In this document: piece by piece, positions 10,847-22,100 of the stretch | How the letters are laid out: each line of letters starts with the position of its first letter | How positions within the stretch are numbered: the stretch's first letter is position 1 | Source: Angiostrongylus vasorum | Taxonomy: Eukaryota > Nematoda > Chromadorea > Rhabditida > Metastrongylidae | DNA length: 64,000 nucleotides | NCBI GenBank assembly: GCA_018806985.1 | Contig: JADANN010000268.1 | Span: 248,001 to 312,000, forward strand | Direction of reading: 5' to 3' | Made by a program: the position numbers and the translations under genes | Notes under the pieces: generated by a model | The model's database searches: none | Seen by the model: the letters and a program-made list of their open reading frames with translations, nothing else | Told to the model about the DNA's origin: nothing

Positions 10847-10848
10847 AG
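10847..10848 (+). promoter_or_regulatory. Predicted trans-splice (spliced-leader) acceptor of the MIER gene
   Basis: TTTGTTCACTTCAG ends 13 bases before the start codon at 10862. A polypyrimidine tract plus AG this close to an ATG is typical of nematode SL addition. No leader sequence is encoded here, so this is inference. Confidence 0.6.
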
Positions 10849-10861
10849 AATTCGGTCGTTA

Positions 10862-13800
10862 ATGGCCGATGAGGAGCACTCACGATCCGCCTCTTCATAC
10901 GATGATGATGAATATTTTTTGGATGGAGAAGATAACGGTGAAGATTTTGAAGGTGGGTCTACCAACTGAAAGTTCCATTTGGTTTCTTCTTTATTTCCTT
11001 TGTTCGTTCTCTGTTTAAGCTGCCACATCTGGTCCCAGCAGAGGGTTTTTCAAACTCCCATTCGAAAGATATGCTCTTCTGAAGGCCAGTGTAAGCAGTC
11101 GAAAGAAAAAAGCTGTTCAGAAGCGTTTTCAAGTGTTACTTGATTACTTGGATCGCCCGTGTTCACTCATTCTGCAGGCCCTCGCATAATTCCCATTTTG
11201 TCGGAGTTTTGCAGGTTTAGCTATTGTGGTTCCCTGGAACAGGCAGTGGCAGCCCTTATGGATCAGAGCGAGATTTGCCACTATGCAACTACTTTGATAC
11301 CAGACGGTGGTGGATCCTGATATTGGATTACTCTTGGCTGGGCTTCCTCACGGAAGCGCAGGACTCTTCAGCTTGGGAAGTCCTGCCGTGGGATGAATCC
11401 CCTGCGCTGTACATCGCAGCCCGAAACCCAGGAAAACCTCCCAGCCACGATGAAGCAGTAAACCGTTGGGAAGATATTTACAACATATGGGCTCATTTAT
11501 CTAGCAAACTCATTTTTATTCCCAGAATTAATCACCATCAAATTCTTTGTAACAGAAAGTGCTTGTTTAGCTTCAACTGTAATAGCTCCGTTTGAAACCG
11601 AAACCTTCCCTCAAGTGGTGGCAATTTATTATCGTAAAAAGATTCAAAAATTTTTACACTTTTTCCATCTCTCTTGTAATAGAATCCATCCAAAGTGAAA
11701 CAATTTCTTAATGCAGGTACGTTAGACGAAGAAGAGATGCTGGATGGTGATGCTGACTACACTGATGAACTTCGAGGTTTCCCTTTACTCCTTTGTACTT
11801 TTGTGTTAGTTGATGGAATAGCATGAAAGTATTACGGTGGAATATGGTGCACACCTGACCGTTTCAGGAATATTTTTATTTTTTGTGGCGTAAAAATTTA
11901 TCAGAACCATATTGAAGTTGGCAGGTGTAAAACATGACGTGTGCTCCTTTTTTCTTAAGAACATCCTAGTTTTTTAAGAAGGTAATAGTTACGGAAACGT
12001 TACAATAATGAAGTTTTCTTCCTTCTCTATGAGGTTTTTTCAGAGATTTTCATAGGTTCAAAGAGGATTTGAAAGCCATTAATGCCTCCTTTAGTTCTCA
12101 TCACAAATGATTCAATAATTTTCTGTGGTTTTGAACTGACTAGATTGCACCTGGGTTAAATTATCGATTATGTTTACGAGAAGTGATGTTTATAGAGTTA
12201 CGGAAAAGTTAGCTAAAAAGGGTAACTGCGTTAATGTTTTACTATGCAAAAATGTATTAATTCTTTATCGGCCCTAACACGTTTATGAAGCACCAGCGAC
12301 ATCTATAATCCTTTCTTCTTAAGGTGTTCTCTGGTCAAAGTGGTTGTTCCGTTACGGCTTTTGCTATCTGCGTTGGGATATTTACTAAGTCTATTGTAAA
12401 TAACGTATTAGAATCTTATTCAGCAAAGAAAACTAAAGAGAACAATGATAATGGAATAGTTGAAAATTATAGAACTGGAAGACGAGGGGTCAATGGATTT
12501 AGAAGAGCTGCGAAGACGTTACGGATGCCCTCTATCTAGCAGCGGAAGTCCAGAAGCCGAGGTTTTTGCTATTCTTTTATATTTTAGTCCTTATTCAAAA
12601 AGAAATAGCAGAAAAGTTGGCCTGTTGGGCCTGTACTAAGGCGCTATTATCGTGATGATCACACGGTTCAATAAAACGATAAATGGTGAACATCATTCGC
12701 GTGGTAGTGTTATGGTAGTTTTCCGCTTCTTGTGATTTTCGTGAGTGATGAATATATAAAATTAGTTGGGTGAAATCATTTCACAGTTTTCGTAACTTGA
12801 AAAGTAGGCTTTTTAAATCGTTATTTGTAGTGTGATAGCAGTTCTGATGTCGCAGCAGTCGCAGAAGTAGGTGAATGTGAAGCAGTGGACATCGAACCCA
12901 GCGAGAGTGCCGACTTCTTCCATCTACCGTACGACGAACTTGATGAGGGTGATGACGTGGACGATCGAGACTATGTCCCTCCCGATCCGTGGAAAAGAGA
13001 CGTACGTTCATCTGTTTCTGCATGAACTGCTGTGCCAAGTTCGTTCTACGTCTATCGTTTTGTTTCTGTCCCATTCCACCTCGTCACCGTTTTTTCGTGT
13101 TTTGTCCAATTGATTGAGAGCAGCTTTTCGTCTGCTGCGGACCTTCTGATTTTTTTGACAATAGAAATCCTTTTTCAAATAACAAGAAGACTTGAGAGGT
13201 TTCGACGTGACGGGATTGCAGAAGGGGTTTTGCTCTATTGTTCTATGAGTATGAATGACATATATGATACTGTAGACTATGTGTTACTATGGATCATGTT
13301 GAAAATGCAATCTTGTTGGCATTTAAAAAGGATTTTGGAGTTTATGTTGAGTCCGTCTTGGTTTTTCCATATCCACGTATTCCATACAATAACCATAGCG
13401 GTTAAAATGAAGTAAGGATAAATCGTTAGTTAAATTGCCCGGTAAACGAAGTTTTCTAAAAAAAGAGGTCTTTGCAAATCATTTGGTGTAGAGAGCAGTT
13501 TTTTTTCGATCTTACCCTCCTATTTCGATCTCCTTTCAATTAGCTACCGACTGAATACACGCAGTGCTGGAAAAAAAATGTCTGGAACCCATTAAATTGA
13601 GTATAGAAACCGTACGGAACAGAATAGGTTGTTATACTTACTCCAAAAAAAAGTAGTGAAACTTTTCTTTCATGGAAAAAAATCGGTGCACAATTAGAAC
13701 TAGCTCTCGTTAAATATAACAGAGTATAAAGTTTTCTATTTCCTACTGTTTGGTCCGATAAAAGCTCATAAAAACTCGCGGCTAAAAACTTTTGTCAATC

Positions 13801-16454
13801 CCTGAGCGATGCACTCGACTCAGTGAGCATAGTTAGAGGTGATTGAATGCATATCTGGCCTTTGCAACGATTCGCGGTGACCTACCGATGTATCTAGCCA
13901 GTGCAGCTATTCTCCCAAACAAGTCGGGTGCCAATTTGTTGATCCCGGAGAGATAGAAGGCTTGGTGAGCTTGAGATGCCTGGATCGATCCCATGTGTAT
14001 TGCAGGGCTCCTACGACCACTGCGCTACCCACGCCCCATGTTTGCTCCCATAATTGTATCATTTTTTAATAGTTTCAGTGACTTAACAACTGAGGCTACC
14101 ACATTTGTCTACATTTTTAGTAATTTTCGGTATAATAACCTCGACATTATCACTTTTAGGTCCGTATTGATGCCGGTCGCTATCAAGCTACCGTGCCAGA
14201 TGCCATGAATGATGTGACACCGTTGGCTTTGAGTGACAATGATACTGAACTGCCAACGTTGCCGAATCTTGCACAAGGTGGCGCGCTGTGGATGCCGTCA
14301 CAGGACTTGTCAGATTCTAACATAGACCGATATTTGGCGGACATTGTTGAACTGCGAGCCGCTCACGGCCAAATAGTCTCTGATCGATACTCACTGGTGG
14401 GTGTTATTACAACTGGCCATCCACTAGTAGAAGCTTCTTTGTTCTGGAGTTCTTCTGTAGTTCTTATCATATGCGCTATTTCATTTTTTATAGCGAACTG
14501 AGTTTCAGACCAGAGACGACGAAGATGCGTTGTGTGCATTATATAGGCATAGTTATAGTATCGAAAAAGCGAAAGTAAGTGCTTTTTGATTCTTTTTTTT
14601 TAACTCTGTTTGGTATTGCACAAGCTTATTGTGGGTGAATGTGATTTCCTGAAGAACGAGTAACAATATAAAGTCTTTTTAGTACAATTTCTATTTCTAT
14701 TTATGACTCCACTCTTTTGTAGGAGCTCTGGTAAAATTTGAAGCCAATGAGCTTTTTGCTTCCTCTAAAAACGTGCTTTTTCTGAAAGAAAAAAACCCTT
14801 CTATCCCTCCCTGGTCGGCAAATTGGTACCAGATTTGTGTAGGAGGATAGGAGCACTGACTTGATACTTCGTTAGGCCACAGCGAGTCATTGTAAAGGGC
14901 CTGATATGCATTCAGTCACTTCCACCAATGCTCGGTGAAGTCGATGCATGGCGCATCCCTCACGGATTGATCAACGCCGGGAGCTTTATCTTTTATCCTT
15001 TTATCCTCTTTTTAAGTGAGAGTTAACCTGGTTTTATTTCAGACCAAATTTCCTTCCGTCATGTTTATTGTACTTATTTTTATGGTCAGATTTTTTCAAA
15101 CATAGACAAATTCTAGGCGTCGTTTCCGTTCTCCCGTGTGAATCAACCGTTTCGTACAGTTCGAGAAGGCGCATTGGAATGGGACCTTACAGAACGTGAT
15201 CTCTTTGAGCGAGGTATCGCGATGTACGGCAAAAATTTCTTTGTCATACAAAGAAAGCTGGTGAGTTTTTGTTTCGTTTTTACTACTACCAGTATTTACT
15301 GCGGTACCAGTGTAATCGAAATCTGTATCAAATACGCAGAGTTGATAGTTGGTTGACTGATGATCGACTATTCCTACTGATGGACTGGTCTAGTTGAGCC
15401 GATGCAAGTTTGGTATAGTTGTCGTTGTTGTTGTTGGTGTTGTTGTCATTGTTGTCGTGGTCGTTGTTGTTGGTCGATGGCTGACGTTTCCGCGACTTCG
15501 CCTTCATCAGAGCCGTGGTTTTACGAATGGGACCGCCAGTCTCTGACGGCTTCAAGGAAAGCGAAATCGCCGAAACGTCAGCCATCGACCAACAATAACG
15601 ACTACGACAACAATGACAACAACACCAACAACAACAACGACAACTTATACCAACCTCCCATCTTAGGGAACAAGATCAGTTCATAAAAACATGTAAATAC
15701 ATATATTGATAATTCATGCCGAAGTTTATAGAAAGTCGGTCCTTTCAGTTATTCCGGCTGACATCGGTACACGGCTGTGAATACTGTCATGTTTTCGAAA
15801 ATGGTAAAATCAGAGTAGTACCTAAGCGCAAACTGGACCACTTGAAGCCTTTTTGCTTTCTAATTTCTGGTTTATATTGTTTTAGAATTTATCCAAGCAC
15901 TGAAGTTGCATCATAGGTAAAAATTTTTCCAGTTACCGTACAGACGAGTAGGAGAGCTTGTTGAATACTACTATTTCTGGAAGAAATCGGAAAGGTTTGT
16001 TGTTGGTTTTTATTCCTGAAACATCATTTTGACGTTAAGACGGTGGTATTCTGAAGCCATGGTTCCAACCTAGCTTGAATATTCGCACACTTTATTTTAA
16101 CTTTAAGTATCCTGATTTAGATATCAACTGTTCCGGAAACCTACGATACATAGTGAACCCGACGTGCGCTATTCTTTAGCACCATCGTATCACCCTCCAT
16201 GTATGCCGTATCCATTTGATGGAGCGTTGCCCGAAGTTAGTGGCACTAAAGGGGACAATGAAGGTGTACTTCCTGATATGGGCAGCAGTAACGATTCCAC
16301 ATCAGAAGAACAAGTAATGGATCTCAATCCTACCGCTTCGTCACGACCTATCACACAATCTGTAGCAGCGCAAATAACTACAGGCGCCGACGATGCTAAA
16401 AGTGAACGTGGCAATATTTGGTGGACTGATGACGTGCCTTTGGCGCAAGTATGA
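10862..16454 (+). CDS. mier-1: MIER-family corepressor, ELM2 and SANT domains (complete, nine exons)
   Basis: Exons: 10862-10952, 11717-11776, 12473-12561, 12831-13001, 14160-14396, 14509-14574, 15117-15260, 15933-15994 and 16121-16454. All phases agree, giving 417 aa. The acidic N-terminus (SSYDDDEYFLDGEDNGEDFE; then LDEEEMLDGDADY and MDLEELRRRYGCPL) matches the MIER acidic region. DPWKRDVRIDAGRYQATVP begins ELM2 (about 133-190), the HDAC-recruiting module. REGALEWDLTERDLFERG to EYYYFWKKSER (about 250-307) is a SANT domain. MIER proteins bind HDAC1/2-class deacetylases in the nucleus and repress transcription. The C-terminal 110 residues are low in recognisable features. The last codons read CAA GTA TGA, and GTATGA could instead act as a splice donor, so a longer C-terminus is possible. 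Introns 1, 4, 6 and 7 carry repeats. Confidence 0.93.
11147..11483 (-). repeat. SINE-A copy in MIER intron 1
   Basis: Nearly complete. The plus-strand order is the tail (GGATCGCCCGTGTTCAC), the GGTTCCCTGGAACAG and GGATCAGAGCGAGATTTGCC blocks, GGTGGTGGATCCTG, CTTGGGAAGTCCTG, and the head (CCCAGCCACGATGAAGCAG). Sense is minus if the tail shared with RTE2 is the 3' end. Confidence 0.8.
13797..14035 (-). repeat. SINE-B copy in MIER intron 4
   Basis: Reverse copy with the tail at the left (CCCTGAGCGATGCACTCGAC), the GCATATCTGGCCTTTGCAA and CCGATGTATCTAGCCAGTGC blocks, and the head at the right ending in GACCACTGCGCTACCCACG, the reverse of the A box. Confidence 0.8.
14808..15003 (+). repeat. SINE-B copy lacking its head, in MIER intron 6
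   Basis: It starts at CCCTGGTCGGCAAATTGG and runs through the CATTGTAAAGGGCC and CGATGCATGGCGCATCCC blocks to the GATCAACGCCGGGAGCTTTA tail. The tRNA-like head is missing (5' truncation). Confidence 0.75.
15479..15514 (-). ncRNA. Hammerhead ribozyme-like core (best match in the window)
   Basis: On the minus strand: stem I strand GGCT, CTGATGA, a stem II region GCGA/TCGC, GAAAC, the cleavage triplet GTC, then AGCC closing stem I with a perfect 4-bp match. All invariant core bases of the hammerhead are present. Stem III is reduced to the self-complementary ACGT step, as in dimeric hammerheads of Penelope-like elements. It is antisense to the MIER transcript, so it would act only if this strand is transcribed. 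Confidence 0.75.
15541..15583 (+). ncRNA. Degenerate hammerhead-like core, sense to the MIER intron
   Basis: It reads CTGACGG, an insertion of roughly ten bases, GCGAAATCGC, then GAAACGTCAGCC. The 3' half is intact but CTGACGG does not fit CUGANGA, so cleavage is unlikely. Confidence 0.5.
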
Positions 16455-16966
16455 TCTACAGTATGATTGTTGTTATTTGTATTTGTTTTCATGTATATTT
16501 TCATTTTTACTCCTATTTATTTACCATTTATAATGTACCATTTCCTTATGGAAACCCTAAGTCTGTCACAAATATGATCTTTTTTGACTTAAGTCGTTTG
16601 AATTGTATAGTACTGTTTCCTGGTGATTACTTCACTGACAACGATAATGAACATGCGACATTTATACGAGTAATTTAAAAAAGTACCTGATAAAAAAATG
16701 CAGTATGGGTCTAAGTATACGCAGGTTAGTGATCTTAATGCTTGTCAGCCCTTTATGAAACCGCATATCAGGTGAATTAGAAAAAGCCGAAAATCTGATG
16801 AATATGCCTTTAGTTGGTGTTTCCTAGGATTTTTCAGGGTTGTCTCCGAAAGTTTTTGCAGTGTTAGTAGGCGATTTGTACTCCGCAGACACACCTGCTT
16901 TACTTTTTCTGAACCACACCTACTAAAGTCGACAACGTGTCGTCGTGAATAACTATACGTCAGCTG
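16455..16966. other. No recognised feature downstream of the MIER gene
   Basis: AT-rich sequence. A short frame at 16451-16678 is hydrophobic and without splice support. If the MIER gene continues past GTATGA at 16449, a further exon should lie here or beyond, but none was convincing. Confidence 0.45.
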
Positions 16967-17215
16967 ACCGTATCACATGGATGTATCACCTACAGTTCCG
17001 TTGATCTCGAGCGGACGTTAGCAAATGTTCCACTTTTCCTTGTCGCATGCAAGATTGGCCGAGTGGGTTCTGCTCGCTCTAGGGAGTCGTTGAACATCAT
17101 GCGTTTCTTCTAGGTTCTCGTGAAGAACTCTAAGCATCGGGTCGGTGGTCTTCCTGCAGTAGGCTTGACATCCCCGCAGATCCAGCCATTAACGGTCTGC
17201 TGACTTTACGTGCAA
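16967..17215 (-). mobile_element. RTE1 LINE fragment, 3' end only
   Basis: The plus-strand sequence runs from the tail (GATGTATCACCTACAGTTCC) through GATCTCGAGCGGACGTTAGC, TGCAAGATTGGCCGAGTGGG and CATCGGGTCGGTGGTCTTCC. This matches the left end of the RTE1 copy at 23.4 kb. It encodes only the C-terminal RTE domain and is heavily mutated and 5' truncated. Confidence 0.8.
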
Positions 17216-18430
17216 TAATTACTATTTAGACATCGTGGTAGACTTATATATAGGAGGTTCATTTTACAAATGGAGGGGGAACGCTTTTTCTTCTAAGCAG
17301 CTTTGATTACGTGTTGAGAAGGTATATCCACCCATAGGCACTATCACAGACATTGACATGCATAAGTAGTAGACAAGTTTCTTTCTATCAAGGTTGACAT
17401 CAATGAGGTTCAGTTTGTGAAGATCATTCTTATTATGGTGTCGCTCCATGGAACTCTTTCTTCACTTACGATAATGGTAAGTTAGCTGTCTGGCAAATAA
17501 TGATGGATGGTACTGAACTTATCCTGTGGTCAAGTCGATGCCATACTATGTATGTCGGTGTAGTAGTGTAACTGCAAGTATTAATTGAGGAATGTAGGAT
17601 TCGGCAAGCTTAGTCTACTTCCTAGGAGGTTGAGTGCGCAATAATGGGGAAGCATCTTTTCGTCCCGTCCAATAGAATGGAGAGGGTCCACAGTTCCGAC
17701 CGACCAAAGATTATGGACAATGCTGTTATACATATAGCAGGTAGTGAAACGTGGAATGAACATAGTAGAAGCATCACAGTGGACCAGCGTCAGCGAGTGA
17801 CTGCCTGCTTAGGTTCCAGGGATGAGAAGCGAGCGCAGGTGGAGCCAATTCGATTTGTTCGTGATAATACTGGAGATAGGAAATGTTGTTCCTGATGATA
17901 TTCAACATTGTAAAAGCTATTGGGCAACTAATGAAACCGCAAAGACATTTAATATCCGCTAGTTGAGGCAGTCGTTCATCAGAGGCAGGACTGGCTTAGC
18001 AACGAGTAGATTCACTTCAGAGGCACTGATAGACAGGCTGCGGCTAAAGAACTGCTAGAATGAACCTACTAATGAGCTTCTGGATGGGGTATATCCTATT
18101 TACATTCAATTCTCATGTAGTTCCGACGTTGTTGAGGTATGTGGATGGGATATTCTGATGCTACATTATCTACTACATTTTTTTTAAACGAAGTTGCATT
18201 ACATCTGCCTACGCTACTAGTCACCAACGTGGTGACTTCATCCTAAATCCTCTACATGAGAAGAAGAATAGCGTTTCTTCACCCTGATCATCCATCACTA
18301 CTAGCGCTGTTGTTGAACCTCATCATGATCAGACAAGCTCACAATCATCAAATTTCTGTGGCTTGAAGTGAGACGAAATCATGCTAGTAGTATGGCGATA
18401 ACAGTTACCCACCGATTCCACTTTAAAGTA
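17216..18430. other. Unassigned 1.2-kb stretch with an orphan ORF
   Basis: The longest frame is 17644-17895 (+), 83 codons, with readings such as NAVIHIAGSETWNEHS and EPIRFVRDNTGD. A remnant of a retroelement pol gene is possible, but no catalytic motif is visible. It is not a confident gene. Confidence 0.25.
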
Positions 18431-18620
18431 TTTTTTTGGCATAAAAATCAGTGCAATGAAGATGTTGAGAGAAAGGCGGAACAAAGAATAGGCATGGTGT
18501 GATGAATACGTTAGCCCCTGGAAAGGGTAATAACGGGGTTCGATCCTTGCCGCAGACACCTGCACTCTGGAGTTTTGCAATTATCTCAGCCTCATTGTGA
18601 TTGGTTTTTTTCACTGTGAG
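18431..18620 (+). repeat. SINE-C unit with pol III-like boxes
   Basis: The block GCATGGTGTGATGAATACG (A-box-like), AGCCCCTGGAAAGGGTAATA, then GGGGTTCGATCC (a near-consensus B box), CGCAGACACCTGCACTCTGG and TTTTGCAATTATCTCAGCC. It is the same family as the inverted pairs at 40.4, 50.1 and 53.4-54.4 kb. Confidence 0.7.
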
Positions 18621-18699
18621 CAATCACAACCACCACAGCTTATTATGGTAGTGGTAGTTAGGTTCAGAATATTCTCACGTTGTAGTTGACAAATTTTAC

Positions 18700-18897
18700 T
18701 CGCATGGTGGCAAATCTCCCTCTGATCCACAAGGGCTGCGATACCTATGGTGATGGCAACCTGGGGACTTTGGCCGGGCTGACCTGGGAGCTCCAGGGAA
18801 CCACAATGGCTAAACCAGCAAGACTCCGAAAAATGGAAATTTTGCTGGTGCTCGCACAACCACTGAAGGCGGGCCGTCCAAGTATCCAAGTTGGCAA
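18700..18897 (+). repeat. SINE-A 3' half
   Basis: It runs from GGCAAATCTCCCTCTGATCC through GACTTTGGCCGGGCTGACC to the tail GGGCCGTCCAAGTATCCAAG, which matches the end of RTE2 at 62084-62105 closely. The head is missing. Confidence 0.8.
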
Positions 18898-19199
18898 ATT
18901 AGCGACCATATTAAAGTTTCTGACTTAGTCAGGCTCGTGAATGGTGCGCCAGTTATTAAATCGCATACGGTATGCGATGTGATTCCAAAGCTCTACATAC
19001 AGCAAACTACACAATTTTCACCTTCTATGTGTGATACTGGATATCGGACTGACTAGCTCTAGAAAACAACGTACTTGTACGAGCGCGCTACCACTTAAGT
19101 ATTCTACTGGTTCCGCAAAGTTTTTCTCTCTGAAGCTGAAACAGAGGCGCGATGATGCCTGCACAGGAGGAATGGATATCTTCTGTTATTGAAGACAAT

Positions 19200-22100
19200 A
19201 TGATGTTATCCTACATTCTATACATTGTTAGTGCAGTTTTCTTGACGAGTGATTCTATGGAACACCGTCTTCCAGGCTCGATTCAAATAAAATGGACGTT
19301 GCAGTCGATTATGGGCGAAGTACAAAACATAGTTATTGATTGGCATCGTAGCAAATCGTTGGGATTTGTCGAAGCGTATGTGACTATGAACGTCAACAAA
19401 TTTCAAAAGAGCAGTTCTTTTAATAGCAGCATCCATGGATAGTGCTAAAAGAGGAAATGGTAGCTATGCGCTTCGAGAGCAGAAGCTCTCGAAATCCAAT
19501 CTGGTAATACTCGAGCGATCGACTAAATATTATGAAGTTTTGGAAGAGAATTATTAGCTTATCTTTACTCTTATTATTATTACCATGTTGATCTGTCCAC
19601 TTAGATATTTCCGTTACAGATTCTTTTTTCCGAAGATTATATTGCTATGTATGGCAGTCAATGATTCAAATCAATGCCAGAAGGGACCGCAACCTTTTAA
19701 AAACGTCACCATTCTCTCGGATATAGTTGAGGTATCCAATAGCAACTCCGGAAGATATTATATTTTGTGCAATGCTAATGTTCTCTTCCAAAACCAACTG
19801 TTCCCCACTTCATAGATCGTCTTTCCAGAAGTGATCGTACAAAAATATAGGTATTGATTATCTGCCACGTCTCCCAAACACTGCTTGGTATTTATACAAT
19901 TTCTTTTACTATTCTCATAGTTAATACTATTCTGTTTGTTTCTTAGTTGACTAGTAATCCATTTTCCGCATACATGTCTATCAATTTATTAATCGATCAA
20001 TACGTATCCATTATGCATGTCGTGCATTAACAGTAACAGCGTGTAGAAATGCATGCGATACTTAGAAATTCCTCTTCACTGTTAAATTTATATTTACTCA
20101 TTCATGTTTGTGTTGATAGTTGTTCACTATCGTATACACTTAAGATTTATTCCTGATTAGATTCCACCACCAAAGGGCACGTGTGGCGCAGTGGTCGGAG
20201 GCGCTCTGCAGCACAAACGTGGAATCGATCCTCGCGCCCATGGCGCACCAAGCCTTCCATACCTCCGGAGTCTGCAGATTGGTACCAGACTTGTCTGGAA
20301 GGATAGGCAGCATTGGTGCGATACATCGGTAGGCCACCGCGAGTCATTGTAAAGGCCAAATATGCATTCAATCATCTCCAAACGATGCTTAATGAAGTTG
20401 AATGCATGGCGCATCCCTCAGGGGATTGATCAACGCCGCCAGCTTTATCCTTCTTTTAGATTCCACTGTTTTTAATATTATAGATTCATGTGCGGTCTTT
20501 CTTTCTGGCTCTCCGATTTGTTCTTATTGGGAATGAGAACTTTCTTTGAAAAGAGCTTTCCTTTGGACATCGTGAACAATAAAGGGATCACTTTGACCAT
20601 CAAAATAATCTATCTTTTGCTTATTCCCTTAGACTCCGATTTCTGTTCTTCCTTCTTTACTCCTTTGTTTACATCTTCCGGCTCATTCCCAACTAAAATT
20701 CTACCATCGTAATCTTCTCCTTCTCATTAATGCATTTTCAGTTTAGCGAACTGTCGTCTTTGTATGCAGATGAAGCTTCGAAGTTCTCTTTCATTTCCCA
20801 AGAATCACTTGGAGACAGGACATGCCGTGGCGTTGTAAAAGAGGGCAGAACAGTTGGATGTCGAACGAAACACGAGATTCGTCCAACATGTTGGCCACTA
20901 TCGCTTGAGCAATACTTTTTTAAGTCAGCAGTAGAGAAAAAAAAACGGAAAAAAAGGCTATTTATGTATCAGATGTGAGCTCGTTAATTATTAAGCAAGC
21001 CGAACAGGCAACCAGTAAGGTCTAATTTTGTCTCCGTCATGCGTCCGGACCTCCACTGGGATCTTAGAGGAGCTTGACGGACACCAACAACGTTAAAATT
21101 TTTCGTAAGACATTTTCCTCTTTTCCTTTTTTAAAAAAAGATAGCCAAGAATATCGTAAGAATTTGGTGTAGGAGCTTGTCGGAATTTTCCGATGTAGAT
21201 GTTGAGGTCTATTTACTGGAGACGAACCTGGACCGACTTCCTTGGCTTTCCCAGTCACTTGATTCTCAGACTTCTGACCGAATCGACATAAAAGGCATAG
21301 CGTTAGACCATACCCACGTCCGTATAACTTTGATTGTATCGCCACAGAAGACGTAAGTCAATCCGATGCAGCTGGAACTCGATGCCCGTCATATACTTTG
21401 TCCAATGCAATGTTGTTCGATGAAAGTTTTTAGTTCGTTATTTGGTCCATTTGTCCGCCAACTATTTATGAAGCAAAACAGAAGAACTGCATAAAAATAT
21501 TTTCTTTAGTTAAATCCTTCCTTTTTTGCAGTAACTAAGAGCGGTGATGTCTTAATCGTGATGCCTTTATTGTTGGTAGTCTTCGCAGTTTTCTGCATTG
21601 TCGGCTTTCTGAATGCGTGTCGTGATGACCTCATGGATGAGTTGCATTCAAGTGGACTCAACGTTGTGAGAACTGAGGTATAGTCAACATTGTAGAGAAT
21701 AAATGATAAAATATTCGGAGTCGGGACGAGAAAGGGGGAGTAGGAGAGGACAAAGTAAAAGGCTCAATGGTGCAATGATGACATGTTAAACTCCAGAAAG
21801 AGTAATAGAGGGTTCGAATCTCGCCTGGAGTCGACGTTTTGCAGAAGTCTCAGCATCGTAGTGTTTGTACTTCACATCATACTTTGACATGAAGAAAACT
21901 GTAGGCAGCGAACAAAAAAGTTAACCGTTATTCGGTGTTGTTCAAACCGTCAGGGACGCGCTATGCATTTGACTCCATTCGTAGCATCAATGAGCTGTAC
22001 GCAGATCTGACCTATAGAATTACTTTCGGAGACGTCCTGATGCATCAAACTATTGTTTTTATCCTGCAACACAGGGTTGGTACCAATTTGAGGACTCTGG

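Larger units (their letters stand above)
15404..15662. repeat. Inverted repeat with opposed hammerhead-like cores, MIER intron 7
   Basis: The left arm (about 15407-15503) and the right arm (about 15564-15660) are near-perfect reverse complements over roughly 95-100 bases, separated by about 60. Each arm has an outer (GTTGTT)n or (AACAAC)n tract, then GGTCGATGGCTGACGTTTC or its complement. As RNA it would form a long hairpin. The inner ends are the hammerhead-like cores annotated separately. The outer simple repeats make the arms look like terminal repeats of one element facing each other. Confidence 0.8.

Noticed and set aside
13032..13415. 127-codon plus ORF in MIER intron 4
   Set aside because: It starts inside the intron after a clear donor at 13002, has no acceptor or motif, and would break the well supported MIER frame.
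17644..17895. A host gene at the 83-codon ORF
   Set aside because: No splice sites, motif or recognisable homology by eye; kept only as an orphan frame.
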